A stretch of DNA of 64,000 nucleotides from Rosenbergiella epipactidis (GTDB lineage: Bacteria; Pseudomonadota; Gammaproteobacteria; Enterobacterales; Enterobacteriaceae): assembly GCF_018494055.1 (NCBI RefSeq), contig NZ_JABBFQ010000001.1:1-64000 (forward strand). The letters run 5' to 3'. Positions 35,901 through 43,289 of the stretch are shown here, in pieces. The notes under the pieces were generated by a model, which was given only the letters and a program-made list of their open reading frames with translations, was not told the DNA's origin and made no database searches. A program made the translations under genes and the position numbers. Within the stretch, counting starts at the first letter, position 1. The number at the start of each line of letters is the position of its first letter.

Positions 35901-35995
35901 CTCTGCAAGTCTGCCCTGACGAAAACGCAGTAATCAGAAAGAAAAATAAAGTGCCCTTATCGCCTTCGCCCTTGTTATCTAACTCCTCTTCTTAG
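32969..35995 (+). CDS. CHC2 zinc-finger/TOPRIM primase with C-terminal ATPase domain
   Basis: The 1008-residue replication protein of a mobile element has an N-terminal CHC2 zinc finger (CPFHTEKTPSC ... YHCFGCG, about residues 35-65). A TOPRIM domain follows near 270-350 (ILCEALIDAM, LIAFDRDEAGDRG). The central-to-C-terminal P-loop region has Walker A SSSAAGKSSLMD and a possible Walker B ILAIAEEEG. The tail is low-complexity and Lys/Ser-rich. It probably primes and unwinds element DNA. The start at 32969 has AGGAGG five bases upstream; a TTG at 32954 would overlap it. The recombinase gene follows 44 bases downstream. Confidence 0.88.
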   Translation: MGKGRITPEELEQLKHTVPLEVLAESQGYTLRKQGKDYVVLCPFHTEKTPSCVISPGKNLYHCFGCGAAGSVLDWLQHTQRLTYPQTLQRLRELAGSSSSLPASSSSAAVPASPPARQTLTDLDDDGQALLSQVVNWYHQNLLNSPDTLVWLEKRGLNHPELVSHFRLGFAGAHGVAGALPSPYSKEGKALRSRLKQLGVIRESNHQDHFRGCLVVPVVGGSESYDLASRGRVLQLYGRRMIADHSIIKGSAKHLYLPSPLVGIWNEAALKASSEVILCEALIDAMTFWCAGYRNVIAAFGVHGFTAGHLAALQYHGVKRVLIAFDRDEAGDRGADAVAEQLSGCGIEAWRVRFPQGLDANAYAVKSGNPESALALALEQAVRMNSDSVVATETVTSRNESPSSLAAQPGSTPAHQPAETIACDITASGELLLRCGPRVWRVRGWQKNTLSEVMKVNVQVLDESTGALHVDSFDMYHAKQRQGYISTAASELACELSVIKRECGRVLLALEQQQGERLKAAEAEQSSAMVTVSGEEETAALALLNSPDLAERIVADLAACGVVGESSNLLTGYLAATSRKLDRPLAVLIQSSSAAGKSSLMDAVLGLIPEEERIQYSAMTGQSLYYLGETSLQHKILAIAEEEGVRQAAYALKLLQSDGELKIASTGKDESSGELVTREYRVQGPVMLMLTTTASDVDEELLNRCLVLTVNESRAQTEAIHAMQRKAQTLQGLLATSEKSYLTRLHQNAQRLLRPLKVVNPYAEKLTFLSDKTRTRRDHMKYLTLIQSVALLHQYQREVKRVEHRGQWLEYIEVVPSDITLANRLAHEVLGRTLDEMPPQTRKLLRLIIQMVNGMAEQQGCQSAEVRFTRRDIRSYTNWSDSQLKNHCIRLTEMEYLLLHGGSRGHLLRYELLWDGGNGEENYLSGLLSVEISGESNKGSNRKSESKEGKSALSLGQVRAKSDPQKLTQKPSAKGLSTLQVCPDENAVIRKKNKVPLSPSPLLSNSSS

Positions 35996-36039
35996 CCGCC
36001 TGAACCCGTCCGCTACGCCATCGTCAGGGAGACAATAAT

Positions 36040-37065
36040 ATGGCCAACCGCAAACCCCGTGCAAACCGTCTTCTTACTGTTGATGATATCTACCGCCAGC
36101 CCATCGGTCCGGCCCATGACCCGAAAAGCCTGTACGCACTGTTGTTGAGGTTCGTACGTTGGCGCAGAGAGCGGCACTGGTCGGCAACCACCCTAAAAGT
36201 ACAGACTCATCACAGCTACCGCTTTATCTGCTGGGCAACGGAACGGGGTATCGGCTATGCCGCAGAAGTGACCCGGCCGATACTCGAAAGTTACCAACGC
36301 TATCTGTATCAGTACCGCAAGCCAAATGGTGAGCCACTGACCAGCCGCACTCAGCGCACCACGCTCCAGCCGCTACAGGTGTGGTTCAGCTGGCTGGCGA
36401 AACAGGGACTGATACTGGCGAACCCGGCGGCGGACCTTGAGCTACCGCGACTGGAGAAGCGTCTGCCGCGCACGATACTGAGCGTAGAGCAGGTAGAGGA
36501 GATCGTGACCCTGTGCGACTTGAGCACATTGCAGGGTATTCGCGACAGGGCGCTACTTGAACTGCTGTGGTCAACGGGGATAAGGCGTGGCGAGGTTGCC
36601 AACCTTGAGATCTACAGTGCGGACTTCAAACGAAAAATCCTGACCATCGTGCAAGGTAAAGGCAAGGAAGACCGGGTGATCCCGGTGGGTGAGCGTGCGC
36701 TAAGATGGCTGAATCGTTATCTGCATCAGGTTCGCCCAGACATCCTAGCCGTGCCAGACTGTCGGGCACTGTTCTTGGCGATGGATGGCCTGGCAGGGTT
36801 AACGGCGAGCGGTATCACCTTAGCGGTCGTGCCTTACCTGAGAGCGGCGGGAATCGAGAAGGGGAGCTGTCACCTGTTCCGCCACGCGATGGCGACGCAG
36901 ATGCTGGAGAACGGCGCAGACCTGAGATGGATCCAGGCGATGCTGGGGCATCGAAGCGTGGAGAGTACGCAGATCTATACGCAGGTGAGTATCCGGGCGT
37001 TGCAGGCGGTGCATGGGAGTACGCATCCGGCGGAGCAGCGTGAAGAAGAAAAGCCTGACAGGTAA
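36040..37065 (+). CDS. Xer-like tyrosine recombinase
   Basis: The 341-residue protein has a core-binding domain (residues about 25-140) and a catalytic domain carrying all expected residues: Arg in STGIRRGEV, Lys in QGKGKEDR, HLFRH, LGHRS and the nucleophile Tyr in STQIYTQV. Length and spacing resemble XerC/D-type enzymes rather than lambda-type integrases. It is preceded by GGGAGA and lies in an apparent operon after the primase. Two dif-like sites lie 800-900 bases downstream and are candidate substrates. Confidence 0.93.
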   Translation: MANRKPRANRLLTVDDIYRQPIGPAHDPKSLYALLLRFVRWRRERHWSATTLKVQTHHSYRFICWATERGIGYAAEVTRPILESYQRYLYQYRKPNGEPLTSRTQRTTLQPLQVWFSWLAKQGLILANPAADLELPRLEKRLPRTILSVEQVEEIVTLCDLSTLQGIRDRALLELLWSTGIRRGEVANLEIYSADFKRKILTIVQGKGKEDRVIPVGERALRWLNRYLHQVRPDILAVPDCRALFLAMDGLAGLTASGITLAVVPYLRAAGIEKGSCHLFRHAMATQMLENGADLRWIQAMLGHRSVESTQIYTQVSIRALQAVHGSTHPAEQREEEKPDR

Positions 37066-37118
37066 AAAAATAAAGGTCATAATGACACCACGAACGACAC
37101 CATAGAAAGGAGTGTAGG

Positions 37119-37403
37119 ATGAGCACAATCCACTTCAGAATAGACGATGAAACGAAGCGCCTAGCGATGCAGGCAGCAGAACGTCAGAAGATGAGTCTAA
37201 CTGAACTCATGCGCCAGCGAGCCGAAGAACTTGCAGCAGAAGAACGGCAGTATCAGGATAGTGAGTACGATGTCTGGCTGGAACAGCAGATAACGCAGGC
37301 GTTCAGTCGCTATGATGAAAGTGAAAGCCAGTTCATCAGCGATGATGAAATGAACAGCCACATGGCTGAACTGAAAGCGCAGGCTGCGCGAGGTAAGCTG
37401 TGA
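37119..37403 (+). CDS. RelB/ParD-type ribbon-helix-helix antitoxin
   Basis: The 94-residue protein starts STIHFRIDDETKRLAMQAAE, a ribbon-helix-helix DNA-binding domain. A helical acidic C-terminus (YDESESQFISDDEMNSHMAE) is expected to wrap the toxin. AAAGGAG lies upstream. The stop overlaps the GTG start of the toxin gene, giving coupled translation. The pair probably stabilises the element. Confidence 0.85.
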   Translation: MSTIHFRIDDETKRLAMQAAERQKMSLTELMRQRAEELAAEERQYQDSEYDVWLEQQITQAFSRYDESESQFISDDEMNSHMAELKAQAARGKL

Positions 37404-37705
37404 CATCAGACGTTCAGTGGGAGATCCAGGCAAAGGCAGACAGAGAAGCGATCTTCCGTTATCTGTATCAGGAAGCCGGGCTGTCGGTAGCCAGCTCGGC
37501 AGATGACAGGCTTGTCAGCATGGTTAATATCCTCAGGGAAAACCCGCAGGCAGGCGTTAAGGCCGGGAAAACTGCGAAACAGCGTAAGCTGGTTGTTCCC
37601 CGCTTCCCGTTCATCATCATCTATGTTGCAGAAGAAACCGTGGTTCGTATCCTGCGTGTGCTGCATACATCCCGCAAAATAGCAGGCCGTTACAACAGAA
37701 GTTAG
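37400..37705 (+). CDS. ParE/RelE-superfamily toxin
   Basis: The 101-residue basic protein has the family layout: N-terminal helices (KADREAIFRYLYQEAGLSVA), NPQAGVKAG in the middle, then the strands RKLVVPRFPFIIIYVAEETV and VRILRVLHTSRK. The R-x-L-x-V-LH-SRK end is typical of ParE/RelE members. ParE poisons gyrase and RelE cuts mRNA; which applies is not decided here. It starts with GTG, overlapping the antitoxin stop. Confidence 0.87.
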   Translation: MTSDVQWEIQAKADREAIFRYLYQEAGLSVASSADDRLVSMVNILRENPQAGVKAGKTAKQRKLVVPRFPFIIIYVAEETVVRILRVLHTSRKIAGRYNRS

Positions 37706-37864
37706 CGGTACCTTCTGTAAGCTGGGTCTGTCCCGTGCCCGGCAGAGCGCGGCGTCCTTGCCGCTTCCTGCCGCCATCACCTACCGAGTGCGCGGGGGTA
37801 AATGGCCGCCCAGCGGCGTAAGTCATCTGCAATATGCCCGTTAAGGTGTGGCCGCTGTTCGGCC

Positions 37865-37896
37865 ATTCAACATAATGTGCGGGTATTATGCGCACT
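37865..37896 (-). other. dif-like recombination site 1
   Basis: On the reverse strand it reads AGTGCGCATAA, a 10-base spacer, then TTATGTTGAAT. Each arm matches the E. coli dif XerC arm (GGTGCGCATAA) and XerD arm (TTATGTTAAAT) at ten of eleven positions. The spacer is longer than the usual six to eight bases. Confidence 0.65.
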
Positions 37897-37941
37897 CTCG
37901 CGCTCAGCGCCACACTCCACAGTAACCCGGTAGTACGCTCG

Positions 37942-37969
37942 TATGCGCATAATACACATTATGTCTTGC
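37942..37969 (+). other. dif-like recombination site 2
   Basis: TATGCGCATAA, the six-base spacer TACACA, then TTATGTCTTGC. The XerC-type arm matches dif at nine of eleven positions and the inner six bases of the XerD-type arm match. Spacing equals dif. It is inverted relative to site 1, 45 bases away. The two differ mainly by four extra bases (CCGC) in the spacer of site 1. Confidence 0.6.
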
Positions 37970-38435
37970 GCCCCCGCGTTGTACCTTGGGTGCGGCCGCC
38001 GTCCTTGGCGGCTTGCTATCCCTTCATCGTGTTCAGCCAACAGCCATAAGGCAGGTCGGCCTTCGGCCTCCACTTAAGGGCGTTATGCCCGCCCGCTGCG
38101 TCTGCCTGCGGCGGCTCGCAGTCGTGCCTCCTTGCTCGTTCCCGCCTCGCCAGTCTTCGCCCCCGCCCCAGTGTGGCGTGGTCATGCACACTCAACGCCC
38201 GGTTAGGCAGAGTGCCTCAGAGCGCCGAAGGGCGCTAGCGGGCTCTATGCCGCCCGCACGGGCAGAACCCGCGTTCTCTGCTCAGGCAAGCTGAGCCGTG
38301 CCCACGGGTTGCGGCTAAAAACGAATAATGGCAGCGACATCAGTGCTGTTAAAATGGCCGAGTGCAGGCGTGATGCCAGGGCAGGGCGGTAGCGTGTCTG
38401 GGGCTGAAAAAGCGCGTCGGGGCAAAAAAAGTTGG

Positions 38436-38531
38436 CTCGATAACCGCAGCAGGAAAAATGGGTTGTAACTCACGGAAAGCACAGGGAAAAATGGTGTATG
38501 CTGGCTAAGTGAACGTCGGAAAGAGTTGTTG
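38436..38531 (+). repeat. Direct repeat B at the right edge of the element
   Basis: This segment matches repeat A (28581-28677), with one mismatch in the last 70 bases (38462-38531). It ends 14 bases before the DUF2946 stop codon, where ordinary chromosomal genes resume. Together with repeat A it brackets modules 7-8, both intact symE genes, the primase, the recombinase and the toxin-antitoxin pair. Confidence 0.85.
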
Positions 38532-38545
38532 GGTAACCTAACGTT

Positions 38546-38950
38546 CTATAAGGAAGGTGGTGCGCGTGCTTGGCTTGATGACCAATAGCCCGTTAAGGGC
38601 CGTGTGGTAAGCGGCGGAAGCGCTAGAGTCTGAAGCGGGCAGTAAACAATGACCAGCGCGAGCAGAATTATCCACTGCAGAAAGGGGAAGTGCGCCAGTA
38701 ATTGGCAATAGCCACAGGCCATCTCGTCGAGCATTTTCCGATCGAAAGCCGGTGTTTGAGAAGACGTTGAAGGCGACATCATCGCGCATTGATCATGAGG
38801 GGCGGTCATAGCTGCCATCGAAGGCATAGTAGAAGCGATATGGGGGGCTGCCTGAAGGTTCTTCGAGATAATGGGGGCGATAAACAGCATAGCAATTGAA
38901 AAAATCGCTAACTGTGCGGCCACACGGTAAAATTTTGCGAAGTGATGCAA
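38546..38950 (-). CDS. DUF2946-type inner-membrane protein
   Basis: The 134-residue protein has an N-terminal hydrophobic segment (AQLAIFSIAMLFIAPI), a Met/His-bearing stretch (MPSMAAMTAPHDQCAMM), the motif ACGYCQLLAHFPFL and a second membrane helix. The C-x-YC-L pattern followed by a helix is characteristic of DUF2946 proteins, which often accompany copper genes. A metal-related role is inferred. Its 3' end lies at the boundary of the mobile region. Confidence 0.7.
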   Translation of the reverse strand: MHHFAKFYRVAAQLAIFSIAMLFIAPIISKNLQAAPHIASTMPSMAAMTAPHDQCAMMSPSTSSQTPAFDRKMLDEMACGYCQLLAHFPFLQWIILLALVIVYCPLQTLALPPLTTRPLTGYWSSSQARAPPSL

Positions 38951-39015
38951 AATGCTGAATTCCCAATTCCCTATCTAGAGTGCGGCGCTATCTTATCGCA
39001 AAAGTGATTGAGGGC

Positions 39016-39039
39016 CTATAAAAACCTCAGTTTTTATAG
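39016..39039. promoter_or_regulatory. Perfect 10-bp inverted repeat between DUF2946 gene and lysO
   Basis: CTATAAAAAC-CTCA-GTTTTTATAG lies in the 173-base divergent spacer. It could be an operator or an AT-rich bidirectional hairpin. No known regulator consensus is matched. Confidence 0.45.
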
Positions 39040-39123
39040 TGCATTATTTATGCCCAAACCGTATCGATTAATGGTAGGGTATTGGCCTCCAATTACCTGC
39101 CAACGATAAAGAAATAGCTGACT

Positions 39124-40014
39124 ATGCAACATGCATTAACCGCGATAATCACTTTATTCGCGACCCTAGCCTTAGGCTGGCTAGTGGGGTCCCAGTGTTC
39201 GTTAACACTCCGCCACAAGGTGGTCAAATCCTTAGGTATTATCGTCCTCCTATTGTTATTCAGTATGGGAATGGATTTTGCGCAAGTGCTGACCCATGGT
39301 GAAATGGGCAGTGCCATCATCCTGCACGCGCTGTTGCTCTCGGGACTGATCACGCTATTCACCGGCGCATTACTGATACGCAAGCCCGCCGCCATTCATC
39401 ATGACAGCCCATTACCCTCGCTATTATCGGCTTTTAGTGGCTGCCTGAAGGCAATAGTGGCGTTTATCGCGGGCGTTACGCTCAGCTATTACACCCATTT
39501 CAGCCTGAATAGTCTGGGGCTCTCGAGTAATAGTGTGCTCTATGTCATGCTATTTTGTGTAGGGGTTGATCTGGTTGGCTTTCGTTTTGGTCGGGTGACC
39601 CGCCAATGTGCCAGCGTACCGGTGGCGGCGATCCTTGGTTATATCCTCGCTGCAGGGGTATTCAGCCTACTAACGTCCTTTAGCTGGCAGCAATCACTGA
39701 TGTTAGGCAGTGGCTTAGGCTGGTTCTCGCTATCAGGTCCGATGATCCATCAACTTGCCGGTGCACAGATGGGGGCTATCGCCTTTATGACCGACTTTTT
39801 GCGCGAACTTTTAAGCATCGTCTTCCTCTACTTTCTGGGCCGTCGTCAGCCTCTTGCTGCGGTCGGGTTAAGCGGTGCCGCAGCAATGGACTCCGCACTG
39901 CCTTTTATTAAGCAAAATTGTGATGCCTACTATATTCCCTATGCCATTTTCAGTGGCTTGTTATTGACGCTGGCCGCCCCCTTTCTTATCTCCTTGACGG
40001 TGGCCCTATGTTAA
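39124..40014 (+). CDS. lysO: LysO-type lysine exporter
   Basis: The 296-residue inner-membrane protein has about eight hydrophobic segments and the DUF340/YbjE arrangement. It starts with a short N-terminal part (LALGWLVG ... LLLFSMGMDF), and its core contains LYVMLFCVGVDLVG, GLGWFSLSGPMI and FMTDFLRELLSI. LysO exports L-lysine and toxic lysine analogues in enterobacteria. Its stop overlaps the start of the following esterase gene by seven bases, so the two are probably co-transcribed, an unusual partnership. Confidence 0.9.
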   Translation: MQHALTAIITLFATLALGWLVGSQCSLTLRHKVVKSLGIIVLLLLFSMGMDFAQVLTHGEMGSAIILHALLLSGLITLFTGALLIRKPAAIHHDSPLPSLLSAFSGCLKAIVAFIAGVTLSYYTHFSLNSLGLSSNSVLYVMLFCVGVDLVGFRFGRVTRQCASVPVAAILGYILAAGVFSLLTSFSWQQSLMLGSGLGWFSLSGPMIHQLAGAQMGAIAFMTDFLRELLSIVFLYFLGRRQPLAAVGLSGAAAMDSALPFIKQNCDAYYIPYAIFSGLLLTLAAPFLISLTVALC

Positions 40015-40730
40015 CGCGCCGATTACTAAAGTTCACCCTAGCGGTTGTGGCCATGTTGCTGTGCTGGGTGACGTTCTCGGCAGAGGCTGCCTTGGAAGGG
40101 ATATTGCTCGCGCCGCCGTCTGGGCAATCGCCTCAGCGGCTGCTGGTGTTGTTACACGGTTATGGCAGTAACGAACAAGATTTACTGCCGCTGGCCGACT
40201 ATGTCGCGCAAGACTATGCCGTTTTGAGCTTGCAAGCCCCCATTACCCTAGGGGCACATCGCTTTGCTTGGTATCGAAACGGTACCAGCGCGCAGGCAGA
40301 TATCACTGCGGCCCGCCAACAGATACTTACGCGCGTGTCGCAGTTCCAGCAGCAGTTATCCATCCCGCCGAACCGCACGCTGCTTGCTGGCTTTAGTCAA
40401 GGGGCGGTAATGAGTTGGAGTATCGTTTTGAACGCGCCACATTCGATTGGCGCGGCGGCTATTTTCAGTGGAAGGCTGCCAGAGTCGGTGGGAAGCCCCA
40501 CCCCCCAGCAGAACAGGCGAAATTTACCGCAATTGTTTGTCGGACACGGACAAAATGATCAGCGTATCGCGCTGGCCTTGGATGAGCAGGCTGTCGCGCT
40601 CGCCCAGCAACGGGGTTATGCGTTGAGCTTTCATCGTTATGCGGATCTCGGCCACGGCATTAACCCGCAAGAGCTGACAGACTTCAAGCAGTGGGCTGCC
40701 GGTCTTAGCCTTCAAAAACCATCGTCGTAG
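40008..40730 (+). CDS. Phospholipase/carboxylesterase-family serine hydrolase, exported
   Basis: The 240-residue alpha/beta hydrolase has a signal peptide (residues 1-27, ending FSAEAA). The catalytic triad is visible: LLHGYGSNEQDLLPL (oxyanion region), the nucleophile in LLAGFSQGAVMSWS, Asp in GHGQNDQRIA and His in DLGHGINPQEL. This is the Abhydrolase_2 (YpfH/EstB-like) family, normally cytoplasmic, so the apparent signal peptide is notable. The substrate is unknown. The last 26 bases overlap the next gene on the other strand. Confidence 0.87.
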   Translation: MLTRRLLKFTLAVVAMLLCWVTFSAEAALEGILLAPPSGQSPQRLLVLLHGYGSNEQDLLPLADYVAQDYAVLSLQAPITLGAHRFAWYRNGTSAQADITAARQQILTRVSQFQQQLSIPPNRTLLAGFSQGAVMSWSIVLNAPHSIGAAAIFSGRLPESVGSPTPQQNRRNLPQLFVGHGQNDQRIALALDEQAVALAQQRGYALSFHRYADLGHGINPQELTDFKQWAAGLSLQKPSS

Positions 40731-40890
40731 AGGCCTTTTCATTACTGCGCGGTGCCTTAAGAAGGCGTGCGAACTCAACCTCGAGTTTTTCAACCGCAAC
40801 CAAAAATTGTGCGGGCGTAGCGTTTTGTTGCTGCTGCGCCGCGTAAGCAAGTGCTAATTCTTTTGCCGTAAAACGGTGTGTTGAAAACAT
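40705..40890 (-). CDS. Small conserved-looking protein, unknown function
   Basis: The 61-residue protein MFSTHRFTAKELALAYAAQQ is helical and Gln/Ala-rich. GAGGAG lies six bases before the ATG, a strong ribosome-binding site that supports translation. It converges with and overlaps the esterase gene by 26 bases. I do not recognise the family. The spacer from 40891 to 41181 holds the divergent promoters of this gene and the exporter operon, with nothing else recognised. Confidence 0.65.
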   Translation of the reverse strand: MFSTHRFTAKELALAYAAQQQQNATPAQFLVAVEKLEVEFARLLKAPRSNEKASTTMVFEG

Positions 40891-41181
40891 AGTAAGCTCC
40901 TCTCGTTGACAAAATCAGTGTAGAGGGCAGCCGCGCTAAAATAAAATTGGTTTAGATAATTACTGTGATGGGTAAAACTTTGCGCAATCTCACAGTTTTA
41001 ACGCGCCTTTCGATGATTGAAACCCTTTCTTAATCAAAATCGGCTGGCTATAAATCGACTATAGTATGCCGTTTGATAAGATTTAATAGCGCGTGCAGTG
41101 CATTTTCTTAATGAGTACATTACGCTTATAACAATATAAGAGGGAAATCAGTGCCCCGCTGATTAATTCTGGAGTAGGTTG

Positions 41182-42153
41182 ATGAGTAAAAAAATAATTT
41201 TTACTGTTTTAGTGATGATCGCCATTGTCTCACTGGCAATTTTTTTTAGAGTCCAAAATCAAGATTTACTGTTACAAGGCGAAGTCGATGCACCGGAAGT
41301 GATCGTCGCGTCTAAAGCTAAAGGTCGCGTCGTGGAGCGCTTGATTGAGCGCGGTGACGATGTCAAAGCGGGGCAGGTGATTATACGTTTAGATGCGCCT
41401 GAATTAATCGCCCAGTTGAAAGCAGCCGAAGCGGCGCGCGATCAAGCTAAATTTACTTTAGAGATGTCACAAAACGGCACGCGGGAAGAGAGTATTCGTC
41501 AGCTGACGGCCACGCTTGCCGGGGCGAAAGCGGATTACCAAACTGCCGAAGCGACTTATCGTCGTAATCAAAGTGTGGCAGCGAAAGGTTATATCTCCGC
41601 TTTAGACTTAGATAATGCCCGTAACTCTCGTGATACCGCCTTACACAGTATGCAAAGCGCGCAAGCGAATTTAGATGAAGCTAAGCACGGCGACCGCTGG
41701 GAGCAACGCGATGTTTATAGCGCGCAATTACAACAAGCTGAACAGCAATTAGCCGAGATTAAAGTTCAGACCGATGACCTTAACGTGAAAGCACCGGTGG
41801 ATGGCGAGGTTGGCCCGATTCCGGCCGAAGTGGGTGATTTATTGAGTGCATCAAGTCCTCTTGTCACCTTGGTGCGTCTACCCCAAGCCTATTTTGTCTT
41901 TAACTTACGTGAAGATATTCTTGCCCATGTACGCAAGGGGGATGTGATCCGACTGCGGGTGCCCGCGTTAAATAACCAACTCATTGAAGCACGTGTCCAT
42001 TATATTGCTCCGTTAGGTGATTTTTCGACCAAGAGCGCGACCCGGGCCACCGGTGATTTCGATCTCAAAACCTTCGAAGTGCGCCTATGGCCCACCCAAC
42101 CCGTTAATGGTTTACGTCAGGGAATGAGCGCGCTATGGCAGTGGAAACGTTAA
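41182..42153 (+). CDS. HlyD/EmrA-type membrane fusion protein
   Basis: The 323-residue periplasmic adaptor has an N-terminal membrane anchor (IIFTVLVMIAIVSLAIFF) and a biotinyl-lipoyl half (VEVD-like GEVDAPEVIVASKAKGRVVE). A long coiled-coil hairpin follows (about residues 80-190) with the second lipoyl half LNVKAPVDGEVGPI and a beta-barrel part. It links an inner-membrane exporter to an outer-membrane channel. The ATG at 41182 has GGAG seven bases upstream. Two ABC-2 permease genes follow with overlapping starts. It resembles the YhiI-YhhJ arrangement. Confidence 0.9.
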   Translation: MSKKIIFTVLVMIAIVSLAIFFRVQNQDLLLQGEVDAPEVIVASKAKGRVVERLIERGDDVKAGQVIIRLDAPELIAQLKAAEAARDQAKFTLEMSQNGTREESIRQLTATLAGAKADYQTAEATYRRNQSVAAKGYISALDLDNARNSRDTALHSMQSAQANLDEAKHGDRWEQRDVYSAQLQQAEQQLAEIKVQTDDLNVKAPVDGEVGPIPAEVGDLLSASSPLVTLVRLPQAYFVFNLREDILAHVRKGDVIRLRVPALNNQLIEARVHYIAPLGDFSTKSATRATGDFDLKTFEVRLWPTQPVNGLRQGMSALWQWKR

Positions 42154-43289
42154 AAAAAGGCTTGCGCGCCTTTCGCCGAGCCTTCAATAAAGAGATTCGA
42201 ATCAGTTCTCGCAAACCGGCGATCCATTGGTTGACTTGGTGCTTTCCGCTGTTGCTTTTCTGGCTACTAAGCAGCAACTTTTCGGAAGGGACCTTGATGG
42301 ATTTACCGGTGGCGGTGGTCGATAACGACCATAGCCAACTTTCGCGTGAATTGATCCGTAAACTGGATGCCAGCCCGCATGCAAAACTGACCGAGTGGGA
42401 AGGGGGGCTAGATGAAGCCTTACATAAGATGCGCACGGCGCAAGATTATGGCCTGGTCTATATTCCGCCGGATTTTGAAAAACATTTGCTAGCGGCGAAA
42501 CAACCTAAAGTCGCCTTCTACTATAATGCCCTCTATTACGGCGCAGGCTTATACTCGACCCAAGACTTTTCTGGCCTAGTGACGGCGATTAACAGCGAAT
42601 ACCGTAGCGCAGTCGAAGCCAAAGTAGGCAAGACAGCCCCATCGTTGCCTTCGGTCTCCTTGGTCTATCGCAGCTTATTTAATGCCAGCGGTAGCTATAT
42701 TTATTATCAACAGTTTGCCGCCACCATCCACCTTATTCAGCTGTTTGTGGTGACCAGCATGATTTACGTGCTGTCGCGCAGCAAATCGCTTATCTACGTC
42801 GACCGCTTTGGCTGGGCGTTGTTGGGTAAACTTGCCCCTTATACGCTGGTCTATACCACCATCCTGATGGGGGAAATTGCGCTGCTTGTCTGGGTGTTCT
42901 CTGCACGCTTTGTGGGGGACCCGTACTATATGTTCTTTGTTGCCTTCTTCTATATCATGGCGGCGCAAAGCCTGGGGCTGATGTTGTTTACCTTTACGCG
43001 AACCGCCATCAGCGCCTACACCCTTATGGCGATTTTTGTGACCATCGCCTTGGCGTTTTCAGGATTAGGGATGCCTGAGTTATCCATGCCGCTGCCAGCA
43101 CAGTTTATTGCCAATATGGAACCCCTGACTCACGCCCTTTATGCGATGTTTGATCTGTTCATCCGTAAAGTCCCGGCCAAACCGGTGATCGGGGTGTGCG
43201 CTCTACTGGCGGTCTACCCGATTGTGGTCGGACTACTGGTGTTCCGTCGATTACCTAAGCGGTTACGGGATCAAGAGGCAATGGTATGA
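42135..43289 (+). CDS. ABC-2-type exporter permease 1
   Basis: The 384-residue permease has a first membrane helix (WCFPLLLFWLLSS), a large periplasmic domain starting DLPVAVVDNDHSQLSRELIR and five C-terminal helices ending PIVVGLLVFRRLP. The PVAVVDxDHS motif is typical of YhhJ/YbhR-like ABC-2 permeases. It overlaps the adaptor gene by 19 bases and the next permease gene by four (ATGA), so it belongs to a translationally coupled operon. No ATPase gene is present. Confidence 0.9.
   Translation: MAVETLKKGLRAFRRAFNKEIRISSRKPAIHWLTWCFPLLLFWLLSSNFSEGTLMDLPVAVVDNDHSQLSRELIRKLDASPHAKLTEWEGGLDEALHKMRTAQDYGLVYIPPDFEKHLLAAKQPKVAFYYNALYYGAGLYSTQDFSGLVTAINSEYRSAVEAKVGKTAPSLPSVSLVYRSLFNASGSYIYYQQFAATIHLIQLFVVTSMIYVLSRSKSLIYVDRFGWALLGKLAPYTLVYTTILMGEIALLVWVFSARFVGDPYYMFFVAFFYIMAAQSLGLMLFTFTRTAISAYTLMAIFVTIALAFSGLGMPELSMPLPAQFIANMEPLTHALYAMFDLFIRKVPAKPVIGVCALLAVYPIVVGLLVFRRLPKRLRDQEAMV

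Larger units (their letters stand above)
37706..38435. other. GC-rich non-coding tract of the mobile element
   Basis: No convincing gene is present. Open frames here lack ribosome-binding sites and domain signatures. The composition is visibly more GC-rich than the flanks. It contains the two dif-like sites and several small palindromes (GGCCTTCGGCC near 38060, GCGCCGAAGGGCGC near 38221). Such tracts often hold replication or transfer origins of integrative elements; that role is inference. Confidence 0.5.

Noticed and set aside
37986-38294. 102-codon frame in the GC-rich tract
   Set aside because: Composition is Pro/Arg/Ala-biased as expected from GC-rich non-coding DNA, without a Shine-Dalgarno or a recognisable domain.
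38469-38588. Short frame SERRKELLGNLTFYKEGGAR at the right repeat
   Set aside because: Beyond 38531 it runs antisense into the DUF2946 gene and copies A and C do not continue the same way. Only the shared repeat part is treated as a relic.
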